From Providencia alcalifaciens (GTDB lineage: Bacteria; Pseudomonadota; Gammaproteobacteria; Enterobacterales; Enterobacteriaceae): a DNA stretch of 64,000 nt. Below are positions 1 through 7,405 of this stretch, piece by piece; position 1 is the stretch's first letter; every line of letters begins with the position of its first letter. Location: contig JAOQNJ010000001.1 of assembly GCA_025961275.1 (NCBI GenBank), positions 2,005,353 to 2,069,352 of the forward strand, read 5' to 3'. The position numbers and the translations under genes are program-made. Under the pieces are notes generated by a model. That model did not search any database. It was not told the DNA's origin and saw only the letters and a list, made by a program, of their open reading frames with translations.

Positions 1-16
1 AATAGCGTTGACGTAT

Positions 17-553
17 TTACTCTTCAATTAGTGTGACATGACCGATATAAGGTAAATGGCGGTACTGTTGCGCATAGTCAATACCATAACCAACCACAAA
101 CTTATCTTCGATTGAATAGCCAGCCCACTCAACAGGCACTTCAACTTCACGACGTGAAGGTTTATCCAGTAACGTACAAATTGCGACTGACTTTGGCCCA
201 CGCAGTTCAAAAATTTCACGAACTTTATTTAAGGTATTACCTGAGTCGATAATGTCTTCAACAATCAGCACATGTTTTCCACGAATATCTTCATCGAGGT
301 CTTTGACGATTTTAACATCACGGCTTGAATTCATTGAATTACCGTAGCTTGAAACGGTCATGAAATCGACTTCGTGAGGAGCTTCAATTTTACGGCATAA
401 GTCTGCCATAAAAATAAACGAACCTTTTAATAAGCCAACTAAGACTAGCTCGCCATCAATATTTTTATAATGTGCACTAATTTCTTTAGCCAGCTCACTC
501 ACTCGCTGGCTCAGCTCTTCTTCAGAGATCATCACTTCAAGAGTATGTTTCAA
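17..553 (-). CDS. hpt: Hypoxanthine phosphoribosyltransferase
   Basis: Cytosolic purine salvage enzyme that joins hypoxanthine (and guanine more weakly) to PRPP, giving IMP or GMP. The 178-residue length equals that of E. coli Hpt. The PRPP-binding loop [11 protein letters not shown] is at about residues 98-108, and the start [10 protein letters not shown] is family-typical. The reading frame is intact and ends just inside the window. The next gene rightward (827-1252) is on the same strand about 270 bases upstream, so hpt probably has its own promoter in 554-826. Identification is by recognised family sequence; nothing odd was seen. Confidence 0.95.
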   Translation of the reverse strand: MKHTLEVMISEEELSQRVSELAKEISAHYKNIDGELVLVGLLKGSFIFMADLCRKIEAPHEVDFMTVSSYGNSMNSSRDVKIVKDLDEDIRGKHVLIVEDIIDSGNTLNKVREIFELRGPKSVAICTLLDKPSRREVEVPVEWAGYSIEDKFVVGYGIDYAQQYRHLPYIGHVTLIEE

Positions 554-826
554 TTTACCAATACCTATTTGTTTTAAAACCTAAAAATCATATTTCTTAA
601 TCCTGAAATCAAAGTTATTGAAGCACTGGTTAAAACGCAGCACGCTCTAAAACAATGACACCATCAGAAATATGAGAACAAAATATGCGGGGAAGTATAA
701 CAGAACTCATTGTTTCTCGTAAAAGAACAAAAGATTTAAACTTGTAATTTCTAGTATGGTTCAAAATCGATACCATCAACTGCTTGAGTATAAGTTGTAG
801 GTGGAGGCATTCATCGAATGCAAGGT

Positions 827-1252
827 TTAGATTTTCTCACTATCATCGTTTGATTTATAGGCCAACGTTAGCGTCATTAACGCAGCTAAATAACAAAAGG
901 CAATAATAACCCATGCTAAAATAAATCCTAAAATTGGAGAATAGCCAGCATCCATGAAGCCGTTAGAAAATACTGTTTCGAGGTATGTAGTAATTGGGAC
1001 GCCCATCATCAATGTGATCACACAAAGACTCCAACAAATGCCCTTACCTTGTCTCTTATTTTTAGACATTAACCAATAGAAATATGTAAGGAAGGAGAAT
1101 ATTACTAATAAAGATATTGCCCGAGGTTTCATTGATAATTTTACCAACCACATATAATAACGAATTATCACTCTTGAAATGTATCCTAATAAAGTTAACC
1201 GGAAATAATAAGTTCCAAGCAGGGTAATACTACGAATAAAATTACGTAACAC
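827..1252 (-). CDS. Small putative membrane protein, unknown function
   Basis: I do not recognise this 141-residue protein. It has a basic, hydrophobic N-terminus, then about three likely membrane helices (near residues 45-62, 72-88 and 105-130) and a short acidic tail (NDDSEKI). The longest frame begins with GTG at 1252 and has no clear ribosome binding site. A later ATG at 1132 (MKPRAIS...) would still keep three helices, so the start is uncertain. It lies beside a toxin/immunity-like cluster and could be a small immunity protein, but that rests on position alone. Base composition is AT-rich like the neighbouring accessory genes. Confidence 0.5.
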   Translation of the reverse strand: MLRNFIRSITLLGTYYFRLTLLGYISRVIIRYYMWLVKLSMKPRAISLLVIFSFLTYFYWLMSKNKRQGKGICWSLCVITLMMGVPITTYLETVFSNGFMDAGYSPILGFILAWVIIAFCYLAALMTLTLAYKSNDDSEKI

Positions 1253-1337
1253 GCTGGTTAATAGCGTCTAGGTTAGACTTGCGTACATCAATATTAACCA
1301 TCTAATTATTATCGTAAGACAAATTTAACTTACAGAC

Positions 1338-1378
1338 AGCTGTACTATTTTGCTTAAGTGTTCTATTTCAGTACAGCT
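1338..1378. repeat. Inverted repeat upstream of the toxin-like gene
   Basis: Perfect 9-bp arms AGCTGTACT (1338-1346) and AGTACAGCT (1370-1378) flank a 23-nt loop. It lies in the 275-bp gap between two divergently oriented genes, so it could be a regulator site or an RNA hairpin. No other copy was noticed in the window. Confidence 0.5.
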
Positions 1379-1392
1379 TATTGATTTTCCTA

Positions 1393-1412
1393 ATGACCCA
1401 AGTTTGGGTCAT
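1393..1412. promoter_or_regulatory. 20-bp palindrome, candidate operator
   Basis: ATGACCCAA-GT-TTGGGTCAT is a perfect 9-bp palindrome with a 2-nt centre, about 115 bp upstream of the start at 1528. Its compact symmetry fits a dimeric repressor site better than a terminator, and there is no T-run. The regulator is unknown. Confidence 0.4.
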
Positions 1413-1527
1413 CTACTTAGGCTGTGAACCAACAAACGATAATCCTATTCTAAGAAAGATTGTGACTGTTGAATATTATCAACTCTTCCCATAAGCTTAA
1501 ACTAACCTAAACTCAAGGAAGAACCAC

Positions 1528-1995
1528 ATGGCGTATAAATACGATCCGATATCAAAAACGCTCATTGATGCAGATGCAAAATTTAGCTTCGAAGAAGCAC
1601 CTAATTATGATGAACTTTACCATCAAACTAACTTACTAAAAATCAAATCCATTCTTAACAATGAAAAAGATGATGATAATGTCGCCGCAGTTATCACAAT
1701 TGAAGAAGCGGATTATATTTTAAAAAACCTATCGACGGCGATCCCCTTCAAAGACCCAAAAGAGACACTATTTGGCATCAGCGACTTTATGTCTAATTTT
1801 TCAGGAAGCATCTATGAGGCATACAGAGTAGAAAGAATTGTTAACGAGCTTCGTAATTTTAATATCACAGCAACTGAATATACAGGCCCAAACGGTAATA
1901 CTTATATTAGGCTATCGGGTCACGCCGGAATTAGAGCGTACTTAGATGGGACTCGATATTTAGTCAACAACCCCGCGTTTTATACATGGGAGTAG
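1528..1995 (+). CDS. N-terminal half of a frameshifted toxin/effector-like protein
   Basis: 155-residue soluble, acidic protein starting MAYKYDPISK behind a good AGGAAG ribosome site. It ends abruptly in ...VNNPAFYTWE and overlaps the next frame by 10 bases. Around CCCC at 1971-1974, moving to the -1 frame continues as NNP-RVLYMGVGTQG and runs straight into 1986-2408. One added C would give a single 293-residue protein. This half is therefore best read as the delivery or adaptor part of an effector whose C-terminal half is a membrane toxin. I recall similar joined proteins in related enterobacteria, but could not check. Alternatives are a programmed -1 slip on CCCC or a sequencing error. Confidence 0.6.
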   Translation: MAYKYDPISKTLIDADAKFSFEEAPNYDELYHQTNLLKIKSILNNEKDDDNVAAVITIEEADYILKNLSTAIPFKDPKETLFGISDFMSNFSGSIYEAYRVERIVNELRNFNITATEYTGPNGNTYIRLSGHAGIRAYLDGTRYLVNNPAFYTWE

Positions 1996-2408
1996 GCACT
2001 CAAGGAATGAATAATATCTCTGTAGGGGCAGCTCGCTTTGCAAGCGTTTTTTCAGCAGCTTACAGAGTAGTAGAACTCATATTCAAGGATGAATATACCT
2101 TGGTTAATTTTTTTGTGAACATAACCGTGGATATGGCAAAACTAGCCATTAGCACTCAAATAACAGCAGCCATAACAGGAGGTTTAGCTACCGCTGCTTT
2201 AACAGCTGGAACAAGTGTCATACTTGTAGCTTTAGGGGTGTTTGCTGTAGGTGTATTCGTAGGGCTACTGTTGTACTGGTTAGATGATGAATTCCAAATT
2301 AGCGCAACTATCATTAAAGGCTTAAAAACTCACAGAGCAAGAAAACCTGAAACACCTTACCATCCAGACCAATTTTTCTCACAGTGGGGGAGGTTCAGTC
2401 GTGGTTAA
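1986..2408 (+). CDS. C-terminal half: YafU-like membrane (pore-forming) toxin domain
   Basis: 140-residue segment with two long hydrophobic stretches (about residues 55-75 and 78-100) that end in a conserved-looking LDDEFQIS motif. The pattern LVNF..N...D.AK......A.I then VILV...... and E/DDE/DA resembles E. coli inner-membrane protein YafU. Its own ATG at 1986 has no ribosome binding site and lies inside the end of 1528-1995, which supports it being the detached C-terminus of that gene rather than an independent one. It overlaps the next gene by 8 bases, a layout typical of effector and immunity pairs. If unjoined it is probably not expressed, or only by coupling. Confidence 0.6.
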   Translation: MGVGTQGMNNISVGAARFASVFSAAYRVVELIFKDEYTLVNFFVNITVDMAKLAISTQITAAITGGLATAALTAGTSVILVALGVFAVGVFVGLLLYWLDDEFQISATIIKGLKTHRARKPETPYHPDQFFSQWGRFSRG

Positions 2409-2802
2409 ATTAGAGCCCACAAAGTTAATCTTATCATCTATAGCTCTTTTACTTTTAGCAATCTTCGGGGTCTATCTATCAACAACATATTATATTGATT
2501 ACTTTCAAATGAAGCCTAGAATTCTATTCTCATTTCAAACAGGGTTCCTGTGTTTCGCAGCTCCTTTGGTACTATATTTTTCATATTATAGTTTTATATT
2601 GGGATATAAAAAAGAACTACAAAAAATGAATAATAGGATAGCTGGATTTTTCGCTGTTATCTTTATAATAGGCATGGTATTTAGTTTTTTCTTTTCCGCC
2701 TATGTCAGCATTGATTTAACCTCCAAAGGCTACTACACGTGCTACAAGTCATCTATTTTCGTGCCAAATGAATACGTTATATCAAAAGAGATGTGCAAAT
2801 AA
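2401..2802 (+). CDS. DUF1240-type inner-membrane protein, candidate immunity protein
   Basis: 133 residues with three to four likely membrane helices (about 8-28, 43-65, 80-103) and a short cysteine-containing tail YYTCYK...EMC. The tail and overall plan match the DUF1240 membrane proteins that I associate with Yersinia, Photorhabdus and Proteus. The GTG start at 2401 has a very strong GGGGGAGG ribosome site 7 bases upstream, so it can be well translated even though the toxin-like gene before it is frameshifted. Position and topology suggest it protects the inner membrane from the upstream YafU-like toxin. The family call is from memory; the immunity role is inference. Confidence 0.55.
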   Translation: MVKLEPTKLILSSIALLLLAIFGVYLSTTYYIDYFQMKPRILFSFQTGFLCFAAPLVLYFSYYSFILGYKKELQKMNNRIAGFFAVIFIIGMVFSFFFSAYVSIDLTSKGYYTCYKSSIFVPNEYVISKEMCK

Positions 2803-2827
2803 ATCGTATCTCTTTTGATGATAAATA

Positions 2828-3307
2828 CTACTTAACCATCTCACTGTTAATACTGTAACTTGATGTATTCGCCATTAAATGACTTCTTGATATCGATGTG
2901 TATTTCATTTGAATACGCTGGAATGGCATTGATTCATTATCTTTTATTGAGTCTGGAAATATATCCGATATTTCAATCAATGAAACACCTGTCAGCTTAA
3001 CTTCATAATACTTTTCAAGTTGCCCGTTTTGGCTCGTTCTATAAAAAATAAAACAAGCCTCTAGAACTTCATTATGATCAAGCGCAACAGACAGCAACGG
3101 GGAGGATTTATCGATAGGTTTAGTAAACACAACGGGTTTATATGAGGCATTTTGTTCACAAAAAGCACCATAATTTGCGCTGATAACTTGAATTTCGTCC
3201 TCATGACCCAATTGATAACGATTGCCGATTGAATCCCGAGATTAGCATCCTGCTGAAATCAAACCTTGGCTTTGACCTTTCAAAACTAAATAAGTTGGAT
3301 ATGCCAT
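2828..3307 (-). pseudogene. hcp: Orphan hcp (type VI secretion tube protein) with a stop at codon 22
   Basis: Hcp forms the hexameric rings of the type VI secretion tube and carries or is fused to effectors. Read from ATG at 3307, which has an AGAGGT ribosome site, the frame gives MAYPTYLVLKGQSQGLISAG, Cys21, then TAA (3244-3242), then SRDSIGNRYQLGHEDEIQVI to the end at 2828. A C-to-A change in a TCA serine codon would explain the stop. The remainder is a normal Hcp body of about 159 codons with no further damage. An open part remains from 3211, but it lacks the first beta strands. The gene converges on the toxin/immunity pair, and no other type VI genes are in the window. Confidence 0.75.
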
Positions 3308-3569
3308 AATACCTCTATTTAAGAATAATTTAATATATTACAAACTAAAATACTAACACATATAGAATGCAAATTTAAATTAAGTTATGTTTAATAATGA
3401 AATGTTTGAAAATGAACATATATCTGATAATTTAAGCGCTGAGGAAATGGTTAATTACCTTTGCCTGCGGTCAGAGAGGCATTTAGCTAATATCCCAGCA
3501 ATAACGTTACGTTTTCCATTACCAACGTAAATTATTCTGTCTAGTATGATGTTTTTTGATTAAAAGCAT

Positions 3570-3607
3570 GCCTGCTCTAAATTGGATTTAACCTATTTAA
3601 AGCAGGC
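3570..3607 (-). terminator. Rho-independent terminator of the small lipoprotein gene
   Basis: GCCTGCTCTAAAT (3570-3582) pairs with ATTTAAAGCAGGC (3595-3607) over 13 positions, with one G-U pair on the minus-strand RNA. On that strand the stem is followed by ATGCTTTTA. It lies about 40 bp downstream of the gene ending at 3649. Confidence 0.6.
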
Positions 3608-3648
3608 TTATATAATGTAAATCACACCTTAGTGAAATTTAAATTATA

Positions 3649-3882
3649 TTAATTATCTAACTCACTCATGTTAGTAATTTGGTCGCGATTAATTTGCTCA
3701 TTTTTACCTGTTTGAGCATCTTTATAGGATACTAGCCCAGTATCATTATCTATCTGAGGCTTACCATCGGTGACTATTGTGCGCCCGTCAGTTGTTTTGA
3801 GTGACTGATTAGAAGAGCAACCTGTTACAGTAAAGGCTACAAGGGATGATAGAATTGCAGCGGCTAGCGTTAGCTTTTTCAT
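3649..3882 (-). CDS. YgdI/YgdR-family small lipoprotein
   Basis: 77-residue lipoprotein. The signal peptide MKKLTLAAAILSSLVAFTVT ends in the lipobox VTGC with Cys22, followed by SSN, which does not carry the Asp+2 inner-membrane retention signal, so outer-membrane anchoring is expected. The mature part is a compact beta-rich domain (TTDGRTIVTDGKPQIDNDTG...) typical of the DUF903 YgdI/YgdR proteins, whose role is unknown. Single-gene unit with a terminator at 3570-3607. A ribosome-site-like AGGAG precedes the ATG. Confidence 0.85.
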   Translation of the reverse strand: MKKLTLAAAILSSLVAFTVTGCSSNQSLKTTDGRTIVTDGKPQIDNDTGLVSYKDAQTGKNEQINRDQITNMSELDN

Positions 3883-4626
3883 ATAAACTCCTAATGTAGT
3901 GTATGGCTATGTAACAACTTAAGCTTAGATGAATTTTATCAATATGTTAACTTTTTAACGCTATTTAAGGATTATTCTGGGAATTTGTAAAAACCTTAAA
4001 CTCGTATTAGCAGTATCAGTTGCATACCGTTTATGGCTAGATAATATCTGTTTTAGCGCTACTCAAAATCGAATATGTTGTGAAAAATCACTATTTTTAA
4101 TGTTTGTGACATGTCACGTTTTTTGGCTACCAATCCACAAGAAGCGATAAAATAATTAAATATCAATTAGTTAAATTAAAAGATAAAATTTTAAAATAAA
4201 GTATATTTTAGTATTCATTAATTTGTATATGAAATAATTTTAGCTATATCAACCCAATCAATAGTTAACGCTGTTCTACAATTCAACTAAAGCAACTGCC
4301 CATTATTTACGCCTGTAAGTGCATATCGCAAAAGTAAATATTCATTAACGAAGTGGTTATATTTCATTCGTTGATGTCATCTTGAAAAAAAAGAAGCGAT
4401 GAAATAATTGTTATTCCAAGGCTGGAATTGAAAAGCAAGACACGGATAGTTCATGCCAATTCCGCTGGGCATAATGCATCCTACAAACCATTAATAAGCC
4501 AGATATCTGTCATGAATTTGATCCACAAAAAAGTATCGTTTCTCCTTGAATTTTGACACAAAATGAGAGCGACATAGTGGTTAGCTGATACTGCCAGAGT
4601 GAACTATTGAGTACATGAATGATGAT
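3883..4626. other. AT-rich gap with one 12-bp palindrome
   Basis: No convincing gene. It holds GTGACATGTCAC at 4106-4117, followed by GTTTT. The same 17 bases recur at 9682-9698. The stretch from about 4490 may be the eroded upstream part of the oxygenase relic at 4627-4701: a CCAGATAT word and a GAATTTG word occur in the same order as in the intact gene at about 6320-6350. That extension is weak. Confidence 0.4.
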
Positions 4627-4701
4627 GAGACACCGTATTAGCTCATTACGCCGAGGCTCATCTACACTGCTGGAATTATTTTTCACGATGCGCAATCCTG
4701 A
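4627..4701 (+). pseudogene. Decayed 3' end of a second 2-oxoglutarate oxygenase gene
   Basis: One frame reads MRHRISSLRRGS (from 4624-4626 on), aligning with MRHGVSKIHSGQ of the intact gene at 5817-6554. After a frameshift the next frame reads YTAGIIFHDAQS and stop at 4699-4701, against HTLGIIFHDAQ and stop in the intact protein. Over the IIFHDAQ codons, DNA differs only at third positions (cac/cat, gat/gac, gcg/gca), the mark of codon-level homology. Other bases have diverged, so it is an old relic and not a recent duplication. It lies directly upstream of ada. Confidence 0.6.
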
Positions 4702-4712
4702 GGACTAGTAGT

Positions 4713-4755
4713 TAATGATAAAGCGGCGATACATCCCTGATAACAGGTATTATAT
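4713..4755 (+). promoter_or_regulatory. Possible ada promoter with Ada-box-like word
   Basis: AATGATAAAGCGG at 4714-4726 resembles the E. coli Ada box (AAT followed by AAAGCGCA), and TATTAT/TATATA at about 4749-4757 could be a -10 region near the ATG. Only a partial match. Because this Ada has lost most zinc ligands, methylation-dependent activation of the site is doubtful. Confidence 0.25.
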
Positions 4756-5820
4756 ATGAATAAAATATCTCCTTGGATGACTGACGAAATCCGTTGGCAG
4801 GCTATTGTCGAGCGCAATAAAGCAGCAGATGGACATTTTGTATACGGCGTCCGTACAACTGGCGTGTACTGTCTACCATCTGGAGCAGCACGTTTACCTA
4901 AACGCGAGAACATTGAATTTTTCGATACGCCAGAAGCAGCTGAGGAAAATGGATACCGACCGAGTAAACGTCTACGTCGTGGCCAGTCCCAACTGGAAAA
5001 CGAACATGTAGCCAAAATAGCCAAAGCCTGCCGATATATTGAAGAACACAGCAATGATAAAACGCTGGCCGATATCGCCACTCATGTGGGGATGAGTACA
5101 TTCCATTTTCACCGACGGTTCAAAGCAATCACAGGCCTGCCCCCCAAAGCTTACTCCAGTGCACACCGAAATCGGCGATTACGTGAAGTCCTCAGCGATA
5201 CTGGTAGCGTAACAGACGCGATTTTCGATGCAGGATTTAACTCTAACAGTCGTTTTTATGAAAATTCATCCGCTATGTTAGGCATGACGCCAAAGACTTG
5301 GCGTGCCGGTGGTAAAGGAACCGAGATTTACTTCGCGCTGGGAATCTGTTCTTTAGGCGATATTTTGGTAGCAAAAAGTATAAAAGGTATTTGTGCCATC
5401 CTACTCGGAGACGATCCAGACAAGCTTCTACAAGATTTACAGGATAAGTTTCCGCAGGCTGAATTGGTCGGTAAAAATGCGCAGTTTGAGCAATTAGTTG
5501 CCCAAATAGTCGGATTTATTGATGCACCAGAAACGGGTTTGGAGTTACCGCTGGATATCCGTGGTACGGCATTTCAGCAGCGTGTCTGGCAGGCACTTCG
5601 CGATATTCCAGTTGGGACAACCGTGAGCTATGCCGACATAGCACAGCGCATCGGCTCGCCTAAAGCGGTACGTGCTGTCGCGGGAGCCTGTGCGGCTAAT
5701 ATTCTAGCGGTGGCCATTCCCTGTCATCGTGTGGTCAGAAATAATGGTGCTCTGTCAGGGTATAGCTGGGGCGTCGAACGCAAGCGTGCCCTGCTAGATA
5801 AAGAAGCTAAAATATCATGA
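4756..5820 (+). CDS. ada: Ada, O6-methylguanine-DNA methyltransferase and AraC-type regulator with degenerate zinc site
   Basis: Ada normally repairs methylphosphotriesters through an N-terminal Zn-Cys4 site, becomes a transcription activator, and removes O6-methylguanine through a C-terminal cysteine. The 354-residue length equals E. coli Ada. The AraC-like helix-turn-helix region is at about 85-180. The C-terminal methyltransferase has IPCHRVV with acceptor Cys323. At the N-terminus only Cys39 (VYCLPS, equal to the methyl acceptor Cys38) remains; positions matching Cys42, Cys69 and Cys72 are Gly43, Ser70 and Leu73. Zinc binding, and hence the methyl switch, is probably lost. The DNA shows no frameshift. 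The stop overlaps the next start (ATGA), so it is the first gene of an alkylation-repair operon. Confidence 0.92.
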   Translation: MNKISPWMTDEIRWQAIVERNKAADGHFVYGVRTTGVYCLPSGAARLPKRENIEFFDTPEAAEENGYRPSKRLRRGQSQLENEHVAKIAKACRYIEEHSNDKTLADIATHVGMSTFHFHRRFKAITGLPPKAYSSAHRNRRLREVLSDTGSVTDAIFDAGFNSNSRFYENSSAMLGMTPKTWRAGGKGTEIYFALGICSLGDILVAKSIKGICAILLGDDPDKLLQDLQDKFPQAELVGKNAQFEQLVAQIVGFIDAPETGLELPLDIRGTAFQQRVWQALRDIPVGTTVSYADIAQRIGSPKAVRAVAGACAANILAVAIPCHRVVRNNGALSGYSWGVERKRALLDKEAKIS

Positions 5821-6554
5821 ATAAACTAAAGCAACATGGAACTGCACAACTTTTGACTGAACGCCTCAGTGATATCGACTGGGAAGAGATCAGCGAGCAA
5901 CTGTCAGCATTCGGGTGTGCACACTTATCTCAGATGCTCAGTTCGGAAATGTGCGACGAACTGTCAACAATGTACCCGAGGAATGACCGATTTCGCTCGC
6001 ATATTCATCTGGCCAGACACGGCTTTGGTAAAGGAGAATATAAGTATTTTAATTATCCGCTACCAGATACAATCACCACGCTACGAACGAGTCTGTACCC
6101 TGCTTTGGCAAATATCGCCAATCGATGGAATGCATTGATGGGTATTGATATTCGTTATCCAGCAGAGCATCAAGATTATCTGAATCGGTGTCATGCAGCA
6201 GGACAGAATAAACCCACACCACTGTTGTTGCAGTATGTGGAAGGGGATTTTAACTGTCTGCATCAGGATTTGTATGGCGAACAAGTATTCCCTCTGCAAG
6301 TTGCCTTTCTGCTTTCTGAGCCAGATATAGATTTTACTGGTGGTGAATTTGTCATGACCGAGCAACGCCCACGAATGCAGACTCGGCCTGAAGTTATTCG
6401 TCTCCAGAAAGGTGATGCTATAATTTTTGCCGTACATCATCGCCCTATTCAGGGCACAAAGGGAATATACCGAGTCAATATGCGTCATGGAGTCAGTAAA
6501 ATACACAGCGGTCAGCGCCACACTCTCGGCATTATTTTTCATGACGCACAATGA
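5817..6554 (+). CDS. 2-oxoglutarate/Fe(II)-dependent oxygenase in the ada-alkB operon
   Basis: 245-residue protein of the double-stranded beta-helix oxygenase type. Iron ligands are visible as HQD (CLHQDLYGE, about residues 142-147) with a distal His in FAVHHRP or the later RHGVS, and arginine in YRVNMRHG would hold 2-oxoglutarate. It is not AlkB itself, which follows at 6565. Overlap by ATGA with ada means translational coupling and a shared response to alkylating agents. The likely role is oxidative reversal of a lesion or modification of a protein, but the substrate is unknown. A decayed copy of the same C-terminus precedes ada. Confidence 0.85.
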   Translation: MNKLKQHGTAQLLTERLSDIDWEEISEQLSAFGCAHLSQMLSSEMCDELSTMYPRNDRFRSHIHLARHGFGKGEYKYFNYPLPDTITTLRTSLYPALANIANRWNALMGIDIRYPAEHQDYLNRCHAAGQNKPTPLLLQYVEGDFNCLHQDLYGEQVFPLQVAFLLSEPDIDFTGGEFVMTEQRPRMQTRPEVIRLQKGDAIIFAVHHRPIQGTKGIYRVNMRHGVSKIHSGQRHTLGIIFHDAQ

Positions 6555-6564
6555 GCACAAAATA

Positions 6565-7233
6565 ATGATAGAAGATCTCTTTGCCAATGATGAAAGCCTG
6601 CCGCGACAGTGGCAGGAAAACCTAGCACCGGGTGCAATCATTCTTCGGGGCTTCGCCACCGAATACGTACCAGCACTGTTTGATATGATTGTGGCACTCT
6701 CGAAAGCTGCACCATTTAGACATTTAAGAACCCCTAGTGGGCACACAATGTCTGTAGGTATGACTAACTGCGGTGATTTGGGTTGGATAAGTGACGAGCT
6801 TGGCTACCGATATACCCCAACAGATCCGGAAACGGGGCAGCTCTGGCCGCCGATGCCTGCATTGTTACGCCAACTTGCGGAGAATGCATCCTCTGCGGCG
6901 GGTTATAGCGGATTCAATCCCGATGCCTGCCTGATTAATCGGTATTACCCAGGCTCACGACTCACGCTCCATCAAGATAAAAATGAACGGGATATGTCGC
7001 AGCCAATCGTATCGGTTTCGCTGGGACTGCCGGCCATGTTTCTGTTTGGTGGGCTAACTCGAGAACAAGTGTGCAAACGATTTCCCCTCACGCAAGGTGA
7101 TGTGATGGTCTGGGGCGGGCCTTCTCGACTCAACTATCATGGCGTTATGCCGCTTAAAGATGCTATCCCACCCTCGCCTGCGCAGGAAAGCGTACGTTAC
7201 AACCTGACGTTCCGCCGCGTTAGTGCTATCTGA
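6565..7233 (+). CDS. alkB: AlkB, DNA oxidative demethylase
   Basis: Fe(II)/2-oxoglutarate dioxygenase that removes methyl groups from 1-methyladenine and 3-methylcytosine as formaldehyde. Family blocks are clear: TMSVGMTNCGDLGW, ACLINRY, the iron motif LHQDKNE (HxD), distal His in NYHGV, and 2-oxoglutarate arginines in RYNLTFRR. The start MIEDLFA at 6565 matches the E. coli MLDLFAD N-terminus and gives 222 residues, close to the usual 216. An in-frame ATG at 6541 would overlap the previous gene and add eight unmatched residues. Third gene of the ada operon, 10 bases after the oxygenase stop. Confidence 0.93.
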   Translation: MIEDLFANDESLPRQWQENLAPGAIILRGFATEYVPALFDMIVALSKAAPFRHLRTPSGHTMSVGMTNCGDLGWISDELGYRYTPTDPETGQLWPPMPALLRQLAENASSAAGYSGFNPDACLINRYYPGSRLTLHQDKNERDMSQPIVSVSLGLPAMFLFGGLTREQVCKRFPLTQGDVMVWGGPSRLNYHGVMPLKDAIPPSPAQESVRYNLTFRRVSAI

Positions 7234-7240
7234 GGAAATT

Positions 7241-7405
7241 ATGATGAAGAGATCGTGGACGCTACTGGGACGCAACGGTAGAGCCTACAAGAGTAGTACG
7301 CCCAGAATATTGGGTGGGCATAGAAAAAATAAAATTTACGGTCAACTTAGCTGTCCCGCCGTATGTGGTCAACAAAAAGACGACTCGATGTATAACGAGA
7401 AATAA
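7241..7405 (+). pseudogene. Truncated small protein resembling the Ada metal-binding domain
   Basis: A GAGGAA ribosome site directly after alkB serves ATG at 7241 or 7244. The product begins MMKRSWTLLGRNGRAYKSST and continues LGGHRKNKIYGQLSCPAV. This resembles the N-terminus of small Ada-Zn-binding-like proteins, which run on to a GY(R/V)PCxxC element. Here the match ends at base 7363, and from 7364 the frame runs into a 132-bp repeat, adding CGQQKDDSMYNEK and a stop. It is therefore probably a gene cut by repeat insertion, leaving one of four expected cysteines. Family call is from memory; alternatively it is a short unrelated gene. Confidence 0.5.

Noticed and set aside
3242-3244. Reading the hcp stop codon as recoded
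   Set aside because: It is TAA, not TGA, and no recoding signal is visible; a nonsense mutation is simpler.
3387-3530. 47-codon open frame (MFNNEMFENE...) beside the hcp pseudogene
   Set aside because: It has no ribosome site and no family match that I can name. Composition is plausible but length is too short to support.
4510-5101. Several minus-strand open frames over ada and its upstream region
   Set aside because: Antisense to ada or to the oxygenase relic; no ribosome sites.
6081-6746. 221-codon open frame on the minus strand across the oxygenase and alkB
   Set aside because: Fully antisense to two well-supported genes and without a family look; a shadow frame.
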